Assembly (NCBI RefSeq): GCF_030269925.1
Contig: NC_085116.1
Location: 10,850,001 to 10,914,000 of the forward strand
Source: Bombyx mori
Taxonomy: Eukaryota > Arthropoda > Insecta > Lepidoptera > Bombycidae
DNA length: 64,000 bases
Direction of reading: 5' to 3'
Shown in pieces: positions 1 to 12,400 of this stretch. Both the position numbers and the translations under genes were made by a program. The notes under the pieces are model-generated. The model saw only the letters and a list, made by a program, of their open reading frames with translations, made no database searches and had not been told where the DNA came from. Within the stretch, counting starts at the first letter, position 1, and the number at the start of each line of letters is the position of its first letter.

Positions 1-552
1 CTTGTCACTTCCATTCTCTTGTTTTTTGAAAAATCTTTTTACTCCGAGTATTGTGCATGAAGCTTTTAAATTTACTAAAAGAGATTCTTCGTTCAATTCC
101 ACAGGAGCTCGAATAATTCCTTGACTCTCAATGCTATCGTAAGGTATTTTGGCTGTCCAATTGTTTAACTCCATAAAACTTACATTTAATAAAAAAGCGT
201 TGGCATCCCGAGCACAGCCAAAGTAAATTTTAGCAAAAAAGGTACCAGCAGCTTTGACATACTGGACCCCTTGAATATTTTTTAATGCTTTGTTTATTTT
301 TAACAGGTCCATTGGGACTCTGTTATTTGGTTGTGAGATGCTTGATTGAAGAAGCACTGGGTATTCTTTTTTTGTAAGGTCTTCGTAAAGAGCATGGTGG
401 TCTTTAAAAAGACCGCGCTTATTTTTAATGAAAGTCATTTTTATTTTGCGGCTTTCGTCGTATTCAGATGACTTCATTCTTCTTTTTCCCATTATTATGG
501 GAGCGGACACAGGGGCGGAGCTGAAGCCCTCACCCCCGTCGTCATCGTCCAT
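1..552 (-). CDS. Retrotransposon ORF1 (Gag-like), N-terminal part, runs off the window
   Basis: Minus-strand ATG at 552-550 opens the same frame as the complete ORF1 at 50056-51180: an acidic start (MDDDDGGEGF) followed by a basic stretch and the region before the zinc knuckles. About 184 codons are inside the window without a stop. The zinc-knuckle part lies outside. In this family ORF1 is an RNA-binding protein that packages the element RNA. Only completeness is uncertain. Confidence 0.85.
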   Translation of the reverse strand, partial: MDDDDGGEGFSSAPVSAPIIMGKRRMKSSEYDESRKIKMTFIKNKRGLFKDHHALYEDLTKKEYPVLLQSSISQPNNRVPMDLLKINKALKNIQGVQYVKAAGTFFAKIYFGCARDANAFLLNVSFMELNNWTAKIPYDSIESQGIIRAPVELNEESLLVNLKASCTILGVKRFFKKQENGSDK

Positions 553-699
553 TATTACGGAACACACTTATGAAATATAATTTTAAACTCAAACACAGTG
601 AAAAATTAGGAAACAATGTCGTAAAAAAGGGCTAAAACCAAATAAATTAAAATTAACTTGAAAAAAGCGCCTATTTAGTTTGACGTTCCCGCCCTTTTT
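1..699 (-). mobile_element. 5' end of a two-ORF non-LTR retrotransposon (second copy of the 45917-51331 element)
   Basis: This stretch matches 50629-51327 base for base apart from rare substitutions (one near position 151), so it is the 5' UTR and ORF1 start of the same retrotransposon on the minus strand. The rest of the element lies left of the window. The 5' boundary is at about 699, where the shared motif TTCCCGCCC stops and unique DNA begins. The near-identity to the complete copy indicates recent mobility or gene conversion. The boundary is about 240 bp upstream of the caspase start codon, so the insertion is in the likely caspase promoter region. The 3' end and target duplication cannot be seen. 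Confidence 0.93.
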
Positions 700-939
700 C
701 TCAGCAGAAAATACTACAAACCATAGATATTTGGGACTACAAACTCTTAAGAGTTAATATAAGCCTGGAATATCTCTAATTTGCTTAGTCTGTGCTCGCT
801 GTTGCTAGTCGTGGTAATTTTTGTTGTTATTTTTAACACTTTCCATTTTCACCACATCGACGTAAATTAAAAACTCCATTTTATTTACTGAGGTCGTGTG
901 CAATTATTTGCACGATTGTTAAGGTTCGTGATTTTTAAA

Positions 940-1821
940 ATGGCTGATGAAGAAAAGAAAAACAATGGCTCTGGAACAGAACAAAGGAAAAACGGCAACG
1001 AAGACGAAGGCGACGCATGGGGCAGTCATGGATCTTCACAAGGGCGACGTTATGCGAAAATGCCTGTCGAAAGATATGCTCATTACTATAACATGAACCA
1101 CAATAATCGTGGTATGGCGATCATTTTCAATCATGAACATTTTGAAATTCATAATCTAAAATCTCGCACGGGCACCAATGTGGACAGTGACAGCTTATCT
1201 AAAGTCCTGAGAGGCTTAGGTTTCAGTGTTACTGTTCTTCATAACCTAAGAGCTGAAGATATCAACAGATATATACAACAGATATCTGAAATGGATCACA
1301 CAGATAATGATTGTCTGCTGGTTGCTGTGTTGAGTCATGGAGAATTAGGTATGTTGTATGCCAAAGACACTCATTATAAACCAGATAATCTGTGGTATTA
1401 CTTCACTGCTGATAAATGTCCAACTCTAGCTGGAAAACCAAAGCTGTTCTTTATTCAAGCTTGCCAAGGTGATAAGTTAGATGGTGGAATAACATTATCC
1501 AACACTGAAACAGATGGTTCTTCGTCTTCATCCTACAGAATCCCAATTCATGCTGACTTTTTGATTGTGTTCTCAACGGTACCAGGTTATTACTCTTGGA
1601 GAAACACAACTCGTGGCTCTTGGTTTATGCAATCTCTTTGTGAAGAATTGAGAAACTATGGTACTCAAAGAGATATTCTTACACTCTTGACATTTGTTTG
1701 TCAGAGAGTTGCTTTAGATTTTGAGTCAAATACACCAGATATCACACCGATGCATCAACAAAAACAGGTACCTTGCATAAATAGTATGCTGACACGCCTT
1801 CTCTTGTTTGGAAAAAAATAA
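940..1821 (+). CDS. caspase-1: Effector caspase (lepidopteran caspase-1 type), 293 aa, intronless
   Basis: Cysteine protease that executes apoptosis by cutting after aspartate. The start is the ATG at 940 (MADEEKKNNG, purine at -3, G at +4); an in-frame GTG at 898 is only an upstream extension. The catalytic His is at about residue 133 (SHGELG) and the catalytic Cys at about 175 in the pentapeptide QACQG, the insect effector form. Two aspartates fit activation cleavage: DEGD25 before Ala removes a short prodomain, and TETD192 before Gly separates the large and small subunits. The small-subunit substrate pocket YYSWRN follows at about 217. There is no CARD or DED, so this is an executioner. 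The length matches lepidopteran caspase-1 orthologues such as that of Spodoptera. The whole CDS is in one exon. It faces the Iml1 3' end. Confidence 0.96.
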   Translation: MADEEKKNNGSGTEQRKNGNEDEGDAWGSHGSSQGRRYAKMPVERYAHYYNMNHNNRGMAIIFNHEHFEIHNLKSRTGTNVDSDSLSKVLRGLGFSVTVLHNLRAEDINRYIQQISEMDHTDNDCLLVAVLSHGELGMLYAKDTHYKPDNLWYYFTADKCPTLAGKPKLFFIQACQGDKLDGGITLSNTETDGSSSSSYRIPIHADFLIVFSTVPGYYSWRNTTRGSWFMQSLCEELRNYGTQRDILTLLTFVCQRVALDFESNTPDITPMHQQKQVPCINSMLTRLLLFGKK

Positions 1822-1894
1822 CTTGATAAATTTTCTAAACCTTCTCATTAATATTGAATACCAATATGAGATAAGTACACTAAAGTTGAGACAA

Positions 1895-1900
1895 AATAAA
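1895..1900 (+). terminator. Polyadenylation signal of the caspase gene
   Basis: AATAAA lies 74 nt after the caspase stop codon and is followed by a T-rich stretch, so it is a plausible 3' end signal. Further AATAAA motifs occur downstream to about 3060, so longer 3' UTRs are possible. Confidence 0.5.
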
Positions 1901-3242
1901 AACTTTTTTGTTCAATACATCAAGTTTGACAGTTGATTCATTATTTTTTTATGTAGTTGGTTTTTACAACTATGCTAATGAAGTTTTTGTTTTATTTTAT
2001 TTTTGAGATGTAAGATTCAATGCCATGCCTAGTTCATTGTGATGAAAAAATGACAAATGATATTTTTTTCATTGGCAATAAATATGAATATTTTTATAAA
2101 TAAATAAATGTTGGTTTTTTAAGGTACCTATAGATTATAATTATTCCATTTTGCATTTAAAGTAGGACGTACAGTGCTCAAATTAATTTTAAATAATGTC
2201 AAAACCCTTAAGCAATAAATGCACAAATTGGTATTTGCTCACACTGTTCCAAAGCAATGTAATTTGTACTTAATGTTGCTATTAGAAATGTAAACAACGA
2301 AAATTAGTAAAATGTGATTAGAGAATTCAAATGATCTTTTGAACGACATAATAATATAAGTTTAATATATTAAAAAAAATTAAAGCTTCTTTGATCAGCT
2401 AACTTTAAGATGTATTAGAAAGAGCTTGAGTTTTAAATTCAAAATAATAAGCAATAATAAATTTAGAGATTTCTACATATCATCATAACCTTCCCATTCC
2501 AAATAATAGTTACAATTCAAAATTTATAAAGCTGGTGATTTGTCTGATTTCTTATGTTGAGTTTGTCTAGTTTAATTTTGTTGCTTTAATCATTTCTGTT
2601 TTCTTCCAAGGCTTCTTTTAAAAAGACAATCAATGTAATCTTAATATTAAATGATATATGGTCTAGCTTGACATATTCATTTATTACAGTCGACAGTGAA
2701 GGTCAATGCCATTGAATGAATTGCTATTTTCTTTGTGGTAACAAAATTGATGTGATTGCCCTTTGTTATGGTTTGAAGGTTTTATCTAGAATGCTGTATG
2801 TGGCATGTTATCTTTTAGTGCACATTAACAAGCTTTACATGAAATTGTAACAATTTTTCCAAAAGAATCTCAAAATGTAGGTTCTGTATGATGTGTAGGT
2901 ATGTGATAAGTGAACGTGATGACTGATTTTTATGTTTAAGATGGTTACGAAAACCTGTGAGGAATTGTAATATCATACATGACAGTATGACTTGTCCATT
3001 TGAAAATACATGTGCCTTTACTTTGATTAACTAAAAAAAAATAACATTTTTCTAAATAAAACATATCTTCACAGGTTTTTGTATAATGTTGCAATGATGT
3101 ATTTTCTGAAAAGTTTGTATTTTTAAAAGCAATAAATAATATCTTGCAAGGTGTCTTTCATTAATAAAAAAATCTCTTTATGGTAAGAAATAGTTATATT
3201 TTAAAATAAAGTATACTTCATTATGTAATACAAAAATTAAGA
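1901..3242. other. AT-rich convergent intergenic / 3' UTR region
   Basis: About 1.3 kb between the caspase (+) and Iml1 (-) 3' ends. I see no coding stretch with motifs, no recognised repeat and no RNA gene. It probably holds the distal 3' UTRs of both convergent genes. Confidence 0.4.
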
Positions 3243-3446
3243 TTAACAAGATGTCATTCCTCGGGATTTATCCTTTAGTTCCCAGCAGTGATCCCAAAAT
3301 TGACTAAGCCTCTGTTCCTGATTGGCACAGAAATGTTTGAAATCCCTTAGCATTCGCATTTGGAAACCTTCGTCTCCTGTGGCTGGTGTTTGTGAACCCT
3401 TCCATTTCTTTGAAATCATGTGATTCCAAGACCATAAAAATCCCAT
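3243..3446 (-). CDS. Iml1: Iml1 exon 23 (last, with stop)
   Basis: Encodes [40 protein letters not shown] and ends at TAA (3245-3243), matching the human C-terminus [20 protein letters not shown]. Acceptor TACTTGCAG. It is separated from exon 22 by ~3.6 kb of repeats. Confidence 0.93.
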   Translation of the reverse strand: MGFLWSWNHMISKKWKGSQTPATGDEGFQMRMLRDFKHFCANQEQRLSQFWDHCWELKDKSRGMTSC

Positions 3447-6400
3447 CTGCAAGTACAGAATTCAAAGAATTCTTAAAATTCTATTAATTTGTGAAAAAAT
3501 TTAAAAATTAAAGAATTTATGTAATATTTATTATAATTTTCATTTGTTAACCTTTTTTTCCTTGTTATTGATTATCAAGCGGTTGGTTCAATAATGGATT
3601 CTAATGATGTTCTTAGCAAGTTTTTGAGAAGGCAGCTAGAGGAGATTGATTATATGTTCTATCAAGATAAATGGACTACCCACACAGGGACGAAATAGCA
3701 AGAGATTAACATTTTATCAAACTTATTCGGTAGGAATGCGGCAAATTCTTATTTGAAGATAACCCTATGGAATTGAAAGAGATTTCTTGACATGTCATTG
3801 AAGACGGCGCTGAGGGGACCCGTTGCGGTATACAATAGCACGCCGAAGGACGCCGCACATACCGCGAGGTGGGGCAGTGCAAGCAGAGATACTTTAAAGA
3901 CTGCTCGGTTAAAAGTAACTTATGACTGAAATTTGTAGAAGGCTGCAGGTGCTGCCGAGGCAGTTTTGCGTGATCCAACAAATTGCGGATGTCTTAGTAT
4001 GCGACTGAAATGCCATTGTATCTAAGCACTTTACTGGTGGTAGGACGTCTTGTGAGTCCGCACGGATAGGTACCATCACCCTGCCTATTTTCTGCCGTGA
4101 AACAGTAATGAGTTTCGGCTTGAAGGGCGGGGCGGCCTGTACTGTTAATAGTGAGACCTAACAAGTCATGTCTCAAGGTCTCATTCTCAGGTCTCAAGGG
4201 TCATTGCGGCCATCCGCAATTACGTTGATGTCTATGGATTCCGGTAACCATTTAACATCAGGTGGGCCGTGAGCTCTTCCAACCATCTAAGCAACAAAAA
4301 AAGCAGTTAGTGCGCTAACTGGTGGCAAAATCCTCTGCCATCCCATCTTGGTGTGCACAAGCTATAATAGATAGGTGTTAATTCTACGGTCAATATTTGT
4401 AATCTTTTATAAAGCTTAGACGTAACTGTAATGAAACAGAGTACCTAATGAATGGCTCAAAACTTGCTTTTGTTGTTTTAATAGCCATTAAAATAATTTA
4501 TTTACATGATGTTTTGATAACAATAATTACTAAACGATCTATTTACGTTTTGACTACTGTGACATACTACATTTTGATGGAATAACTTATCATATCTGTT
4601 TGTGTATACTTCCTTATTTAGTAGAGCGAGGTCAAATAATTACCCGTCTGCTATTATTGTAGTCGTTCGTTTTGTACCCGACATGTCGAGAAATATAAGC
4701 TTCATGAGGACTGTTGGCAACTTCTGTCGGCACAGGGTACCTGTGGGAGCGGATTATATTTGATTCAAATAAAATAAGTTTTTAGTTACATTTTAAAACA
4801 TGCGAAGGTTGAGAACTTAGCGTGTTTACGATATAAAATGTTTTCTTTTTTATTATAAATCTAGCAAGCTTTCTTAAAACATATAACATCTTTGCATGTT
4901 CCAAAACCTTATCAAGGGCAATGGTGGGCAAGTGTAAGGGCAAAAATACAATAAAACAATTTTATTTCTTTGAAAGCATAATTGGAATGAATCATCAGAT
5001 TAAAGCGATTTTAAAGTTTGATATCATAAATATAAAGCGGTAATAAAACCCGGTCCAATTCAAAGTTGATCTTTGCATGTGAATTTGGAAAACTATAATT
5101 ACAACAACACGACGAACAAAAGTAAGAGAAGAATAATCAAGTTCATTGTGAGAATGTTTTTTTGTTTGTTTAAATAAGTAGGTAACATGAAAAAGTATTT
5201 TTTTTTTACTGATTCAGTATATTCCTTTTTTATATTACTTACTACTTATTCAAGAACAAATCAATAAAATTTTCAAATGTTATAGTCGTCATTGTAAAAA
5301 TGCGACAACTTTGGCAGCGGTATGTTAGAACACCGCGCTGCCCTTTCTAATTACCGAAGAGTGATGTCAGATTCAAACTTACATACATAACTAGTGGTCC
5401 CGCAGTAGTCGAAATTCGACTAATTAATTGAAATTATAAGTTTGAACATTATTAGGGTTCTATTGTCAAAGTCTATTATACTTCTTAATCACAGATTTCG
5501 CCAAGCTACACATTAGACAAATATTATTGAGGACAAACGATATTTAATCTATGCTCAAATTGACCACAGACTATAAGCATAAGTTTAACAATAAACAAAT
5601 AGTATGCATGCGTGTGTGTGTGTGTGTCAAATACATGTAGTGGGTGTGTAATGTTTTTTTAAATCTTGATTTAATATATTCTTTATGCATAATTTTAACA
5701 AAATATTACCATTCTGCACTCCTTCTCTATATTCTCTATAAGTGTGGGAAATTTCATAACCCCCCTTCGCGCAATTTTTGTAAAAAGGTGTACAAAGTTA
5801 TTCCTTCACGTATTAATATATAGATATCACGGGTAATCACGACAATCTATATATAGAGAATTATTTTGAAACTCAGATTGGAGAACTTAACTCAAGATAA
5901 ACGTGTTTACTTAATTAGTACCGCCATACTTTCAGGACCGGAAAGGTTTCTTTGTAATTTATTCAAAGCATTGGCCAAACTCTAAGCGAGTTCGATTTAG
6001 GTTATATTATTCCGTAGTCTGCATCTTGTTTCCATTAGCATCGGTTTTAGATTCGTAAAAGCAAGCCACATATTGCGAGTGTAACTCGAGAATTCACGCT
6101 GTGGATTTGGTGCCTTTAATGCAGGTTATAGAAAAGGGCTCTCTGTCATCTGCCGGTAACATGAGCTTCTTCAGACATATCATGCGGTCTCTCAGACATG
6201 AATTAGAGGAGCTCATAATTTCGGGTCGCATAAAGGGCCAGCGCGCCGTGTGCAGAACACCAGCCGGATGGTCAGATCTGGTTAAGGAAGCGGTTGGTGG
6301 TAGTCTATACCATGTGATCCATGCCATGATCGAACACTGCGGAGGCAATTCACATGAAGTCGCGATCGTCAGCAGCGAGGGAACAATGAAGAAGAAGAAT

Positions 6401-9400
6401 CTACTTATTAATACATGAAGCAAAAAATTTGTACTCCTTTTTACGGAAATTGCGCCGACGAAGGAGTATGAAATTTCCCACACTTATAGAGAACAAGCCG
6501 TACTCGCCCGCTTCGTTGGGCATTTAAAATTAACATTATTCTTTATTTTCATTATTATTAGAGAGTCCAACACTCATATATATATAAATGTTAGCCTACC
6601 CATTAAGGGCATTAAGTACAAGTATTTTCTACATGGAAACCAAGTTTCAAGTCAATCGGATGCATGGTTCTGTAGTTAAAAGGAACATCCGTAAAACCAA
6701 TGTAGATTTATATATTAATATAGATATAGAGGAGTGCAGAAAGCAAATTTTTTTTTCAATTAAAAAAATTAAAATGCATTGGATCAATAAAGACAGCATT
6801 ACACAACTACCATATATTTGACACACACACCCACATGTGTGTGTTAATGCCTGTTTTCAAATTAGAATGGATTAATATCGTTTGTCTCAGACGAAATCTG
6901 TGATTATAGAGGTAATGTATTCGACAATAGAGCCTTATGAATGTTCAAACTTATAATTTAAATTAATATTTTCGAATTTCGAACGGTGTACGACCAGTAG
7001 TAGAATTAAAAAGTCACCGTACTTGTTACACAGCGTTCTGTTCGGCGGCTTGACCTTCGACGACTTCTGCTCGGACTTGACCGTCGTCGGTATGAGTATG
7101 AACATGTTCCCGGTCACGTGCACGTACAGGTGGTCCCCGGTGGGCGAGCCGCGGGGCGTGCCGCGCTCCCACTCGTGCGACGTGCTCTCGACCGTGCACT
7201 TCACGAAGCCGAAACGACCCACTATGGCCTCTTGGAATAGGAACAAACGCTGGAGCCATGTCTCTTCCGGGAAGCCTGCGAATCGAATTTATTATTATTA
7301 CCCTTTTTTTTCTACCTAAGCTGAGAGCATTGAGAGGCTATTTCAGCGTAACCTTAACTAGTAGGTGACCTCACGGGGCTCAAACCTGACGACGTTGATA
7401 ACACGAACCCTAGCAAAGTCGTGCTTCGCAGAATCTACCACCGGATCGGAAACGCTACCCACTGAGAAGATCCGGCGAGAAACTCAGTGGGCTGTGTCTG
7501 AGGGCTAATTTACTCGTCGAGCCCTTCGTCGCATTTATTATTTATTATTTCCATTTATCGAAGTGTATTAATACCGTTTTATTTGAGAAGTGAAAGTTGG
7601 AATTCAATAAGGTAGTCAGTAAAAACGACTCAATATCATGGTGACTGACCGCATAGACCCCTTCGTAATGTTGTGCTGGAGGAAATTGCTGCAGATTCTA
7701 TGGACTGCCTTTCGCACCAATGTGTCAATACTAAAGGAGCTTAATGTTAAGACTGGACTCTCCACAGTATGCATTCGTAGAGTATTGAAGTTCTTTGGAC
7801 ACATTACTCGAAAGGAGAGTCACAACTTTGAGCAACTGTTGGTGACGGGCTAGATAAAGGGCAAACGTCCCAGAAGACGCAGTCCCACGAGATGATCGGA
7901 CCAAATTCGGTCTTGTCTGGACATCAAGCTCCACGATGCACTCCACGAGACCAAGGATCACAGCAGACTTAGTAATGAGGAGAACGACACAAGCAGGAGG
8001 ATCACGGTGCCTGAGCTCTATTAGCTATCTAATATTTAAATTATATAAATGAATAAATAATTAAATTAATAAATAATTGCAATATTTAAATGAGTAAATA
8101 ATTGTAAAATGACAAACGAAATCTATAGTTGTTTATTGAAAACCAAAAATCAACGATTATCTGGAAGTTTTTTTTTTACCTTCAAACAAAACAGTCTTAT
8201 TTCTCAACAATGGTTCTACGTTCATAGGAATGTAAATCGGACCTCGCAACGGGTCTGATTTGAGGGTGAATGGTAAAGCGAGGGGGTCCGCAGGAATAGG
8301 CACCATTTGTAGCTTACAGTTGGACGAGGCTTTACGAGCCCATCCGAATATCTGGAATCATAAATACATATTGAAATAATTCAATGGCAGCAAAGGCTTT
8401 TTATACTATAAGGTGATGTTATAATTGAAGACATGAGTGGAGTGAAGAGGTTAAGTACCATTTTTAAAAATTTTGAGTTTTTACATTGAATGAACGTATT
8501 ATGTGCGTATAAACCATATTAGATCTTAAAACTCCGGGTTTAAAGATTATTTTTAGAAATTGCATGCGATGGAGTTATGTATGAAGAAAAAGTACTAATA
8601 ACAAAAAGTTTGTTGCCCGTTTTCTCAAAATTAACAAATTGTATCATATCCCCTTCATCCACTCATTTCTTCAATTACAGAGCTTATGCGAATGAGATAG
8701 TTTTGGAACGAAGTTCCTTATCGCGCGTTGTGAAAGGGGGCTAGACGGAAATAATTCTTACGAAAAGTTGTCACGACATTTTTAGATCCGTCATTGTGAC
8801 CAATCAACGTGTAGGCGCTTATCGCGTGACATTGCTCGTATCCGATTGGTCCGCGTAATGAGTACAGTTTCTCGAGATAGCGTTTCAACAATAGTAATTT
8901 AGTTCATAGTATTGTTTTTTTCTTCTTCATAATGCAGTAATTTATTATTATAACTTAAAATGAAAAATTACAATTCCTTCAATAATTAATCGAAAGGAAC
9001 TTCGTTCCATCCGGGTGTCCCTTGACACCTCTGAAGTTTTTTTTTTATATTCTTTCACAACTTCGATCAACAATAGTAACTAGATTTCGGGTCGGTGCAT
9101 AAAATCCGTCTCGTCAAATAACAGCGCACTTGAAATGTGAGCTCTTATTTTGTTTAGTTCACTTCAAACACAGCCAATGTCAACCCGTCTCACAATACCG
9201 CAGTGTGTATTCAAAAGTTTCAAAAATAAGGCCCGAAAAAGCAATTTAACGGCCGGAGTATCTTACTTTCGGTAAGTACATGAAGTATAAACTATATTGT
9301 AAGCTTTAAACTTATAAATAATATTAAATTTTGAACAAAATTACCGATTTTTAACCACCGCTACAAATGTTGGCCAAGGCTCGGCCAACACATGGATAAA

Positions 9401-12400
9401 CTTTTGCTTAACAGAACAGTAAATGCATGGAGTAGATTTGTGTTGTAATAATTTTTTAAAATTTGTTAGCAGCACTTCAAAATTAGTTGGTTAAAATTGG
9501 TTAATGCTGCTTTTGTGTCTGTTTGTTGGACTCTCATTAGATACTTAGCTTTCCATTTTTATTTTAGCTTTCCTAGCAATCACGTGTGCAGAATGGATGT
9601 CGATTGTCGCCAGAGAAACAAGAGATGACTTTTATAAGCCAGCTAAGAACTCCGCTTATTGACACTGGACATATTTGCCTTCCGTGCTCACGGCTACTGA
9701 AATGTGGCCGAAACATTGTAATAAAAATACCACGCTTGAAACCGTTTAAACGTTGTTTTATTATGTGCACTCGTCGCGAAAACAAAATATATATTACACA
9801 AAAACGTAACGCTAATAAAATAATATGTAATGTATAGATACTAACAAACATACATTTCCAAAACATAAAAAGTAAACAACTAAACTTTTACTTTAATTCA
9901 TTAATAAATTATTTTAGTGTTAGGCGCGACTCCCTTACCTCCTGTAGTAAATAGAAATCGGCATTTCAAGAAGCAAAAATAAATAAAGCAAAACGATGTT
10001 AGTTCTCAGAGCAATTAAGGGAAAAGTTACTTTATTTATTGCACCTTAAGATTGATTTAACATTAAAAGTTGTTTAAAATATGTCTTTTTATTGGTAAGT
10101 GACAGAAGTAATTTATTGCTTTGCTCGTTTTATGTGACGAATGATCGTAAGTATTAGATAATGTTTTGGAGATTTGTGACTTTATTACTAGGTGCCATAG
10201 TTGTTATTAGTTTGAAAGTAAAAGTGTTTCAAAACTTTTTTCTCCGTTTGTTAGTAAACGAATGTAGCTATATAAGTATATATTCACGCGGACAGTTTTT
10301 GCTTTAATTTTGTACGTATCCCTTTATCTAGTTACTATTGTTGATCGAAGTTTCACAATCTTGAAAATAATTAAATTTTGTACTTCGAGTTTTATGACTT
10401 TATAAAAAAATATATATGCTATAGGATTGGATAAAATCAGTTTATGTCAAATATTCTTAAATACCAGCTTTTGCCCGCGACTCCGTCCGCATGGAATAGT
10501 TACTTTGGCATAACGCTAAATTTTACCCGCCTCTTCATTTACGTAGAAAGTGAAAATATTTTTGAATGATAGAATGTTAAAGAGCTATTTGAAACCCTAT
10601 ATTGAAAGATTATTTATTGGTGCTCCACTTGTATTGGCCTTACCGTGATGTTATATAGTCTATAGCCTTCCTCGATAAATGGGCTATCTAACATTGAAAT
10701 AATTTTTCAAATCGGACCAGTAGTTCCTGAGAGTAGCGCGTTCAAACAAACAAACTCTTCAGCTTTATAATATTAGTATAGATTATGAACTATTTATCGT
10801 CGACAAACAAACGATTGAGGCTCACCAGTTCGGCAACAATATTTCCGCTGGCGACTGTCCACTGTATGCACATTTCGAAGGCTTGGTCCGGTCGGAACGT
10901 GGCTTGATATCGTGCGTGGCCCCATTCGATCCGGTCGCTTTTATTATTCACATCTATATCTAGGTGGGTTTTCTTGTACAAGGGTACTGCAAAGGAAATA
11001 TGAGAAATTCAAGTTTGGACACTTTATTGATTAGTAAATACAGATGTACTAGCCCGATCATGGAGAGCTCTTAATTTGCCCATCATCCGTCTCAGTACCT
11101 ATTGATTTCTGCTTTTCGGCTAATTCAGGCAATTCCTTATATTGTTGATTGAATTTAAATAGTGAACAAGTGTGTTAACCGTATAAGCAGAAAATGTTCA
11201 GAATAGTGGAATTTCAATATGTTGCGTTTTTTTTGCATAGGTTGATGGACGAGCCCATAGACATCTACAACGTAAATGCCGCCACCCACCTTGAGATATG
11301 AGTTCTAAGGTCTCAGTACAATTACAACGGCTGCCCCACCCTTCAAACCGAAACGCATTACTGCTTCACGGCAGACATAGGTAAGGTGGTGGTACCTACC
11401 CGTGCGGACTCACAAGACGTCCTACCACCAGTAATAGTTAGTTTATAAATAAACAATCTTGATACTTGCTTTCGCTGTCGCTATCGATTTGCATGTAGTT
11501 TGGATCAATATTATCGCACAGGAAGGCGGGAACGCCCGTGTCGTCGGCCAGAGGACTAGAACCAGATATATCTATGGCGCCGCTCGCTTTGTCCACTTGT
11601 ATGAGCGGCGAACGCGGCCCCAGTACCTCAACTTCCATCCATTCGTTTTCGAAGCTCTGGAGGTCTCCTAGGGGCTTCACGTAGTCTGGTAATTCTGTTA
11701 AATAATATTAATATTATTATTAATTCATTTAATACATCATAATATTTATCATAGTGGCCTAACCCTCAATTTTTTATAATCATGCTTATAATTATGTATA
11801 ATGCAATTTATTTAAAATATAATAAATTTTTATCCAAAATCGGCCTATCCATAGTTTCACCCATAAATAACAGATGGTTTTGTAAACATTATTTTTGCGC
11901 GTATTGTTTTTTTGCCTATTCAAATTCAAATTCATGAAAACTTAAACCTCATTACTCCATAATAACTATGGTAAGCTTAGGCCACTTTTGCGCTGACGGC
12001 CTCATATATTATATTCATTTAACACAATATCTTTGTATTTTTCATGTACCCCTACAATTAGCTTGAGTCGAATTATCGAATTTTACCTTTATCTTTCTTT
12101 TGTGGTAGTATGTGATACATGTAGTATCCGACAACGAAACGTTTTGTGGTGTCGCCTGAAGCATGACAAATCATTTTCTCATTCAATAATCTCTGCAAGG
12201 GAAATACATACATCATGTTTTGAACTACAATGGTTGTAATAAACTTTCTACTCCAGATTATTTAGTGTTGTACGAGCTGCTGTCCTATTTGGTGCCACAT
12301 GCGTGCCGTCGCGCGCTTTGAGATTTGAGGTCGAAGTCTCAATTGTAATGAACAACGGCCGTCTTAACTTTAAAATAATGGGACGATTATTTACAGTAGA

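Noticed and set aside
898..939. Upstream extension of the caspase from a GTG
   Set aside because: GTG is an unlikely eukaryotic start here, and the ATG at 940 has good context and matches the family's N-terminus and length.
6094..6483. 129-codon frame on the minus strand
   Set aside because: It is the shadow of the LINE fragment on the plus strand and has no motif of its own.
7026..7319. Alternative frames over Iml1 exon 22
   Set aside because: They are shadows of a GC-rich conserved exon whose DEPDC5 frame is clear.
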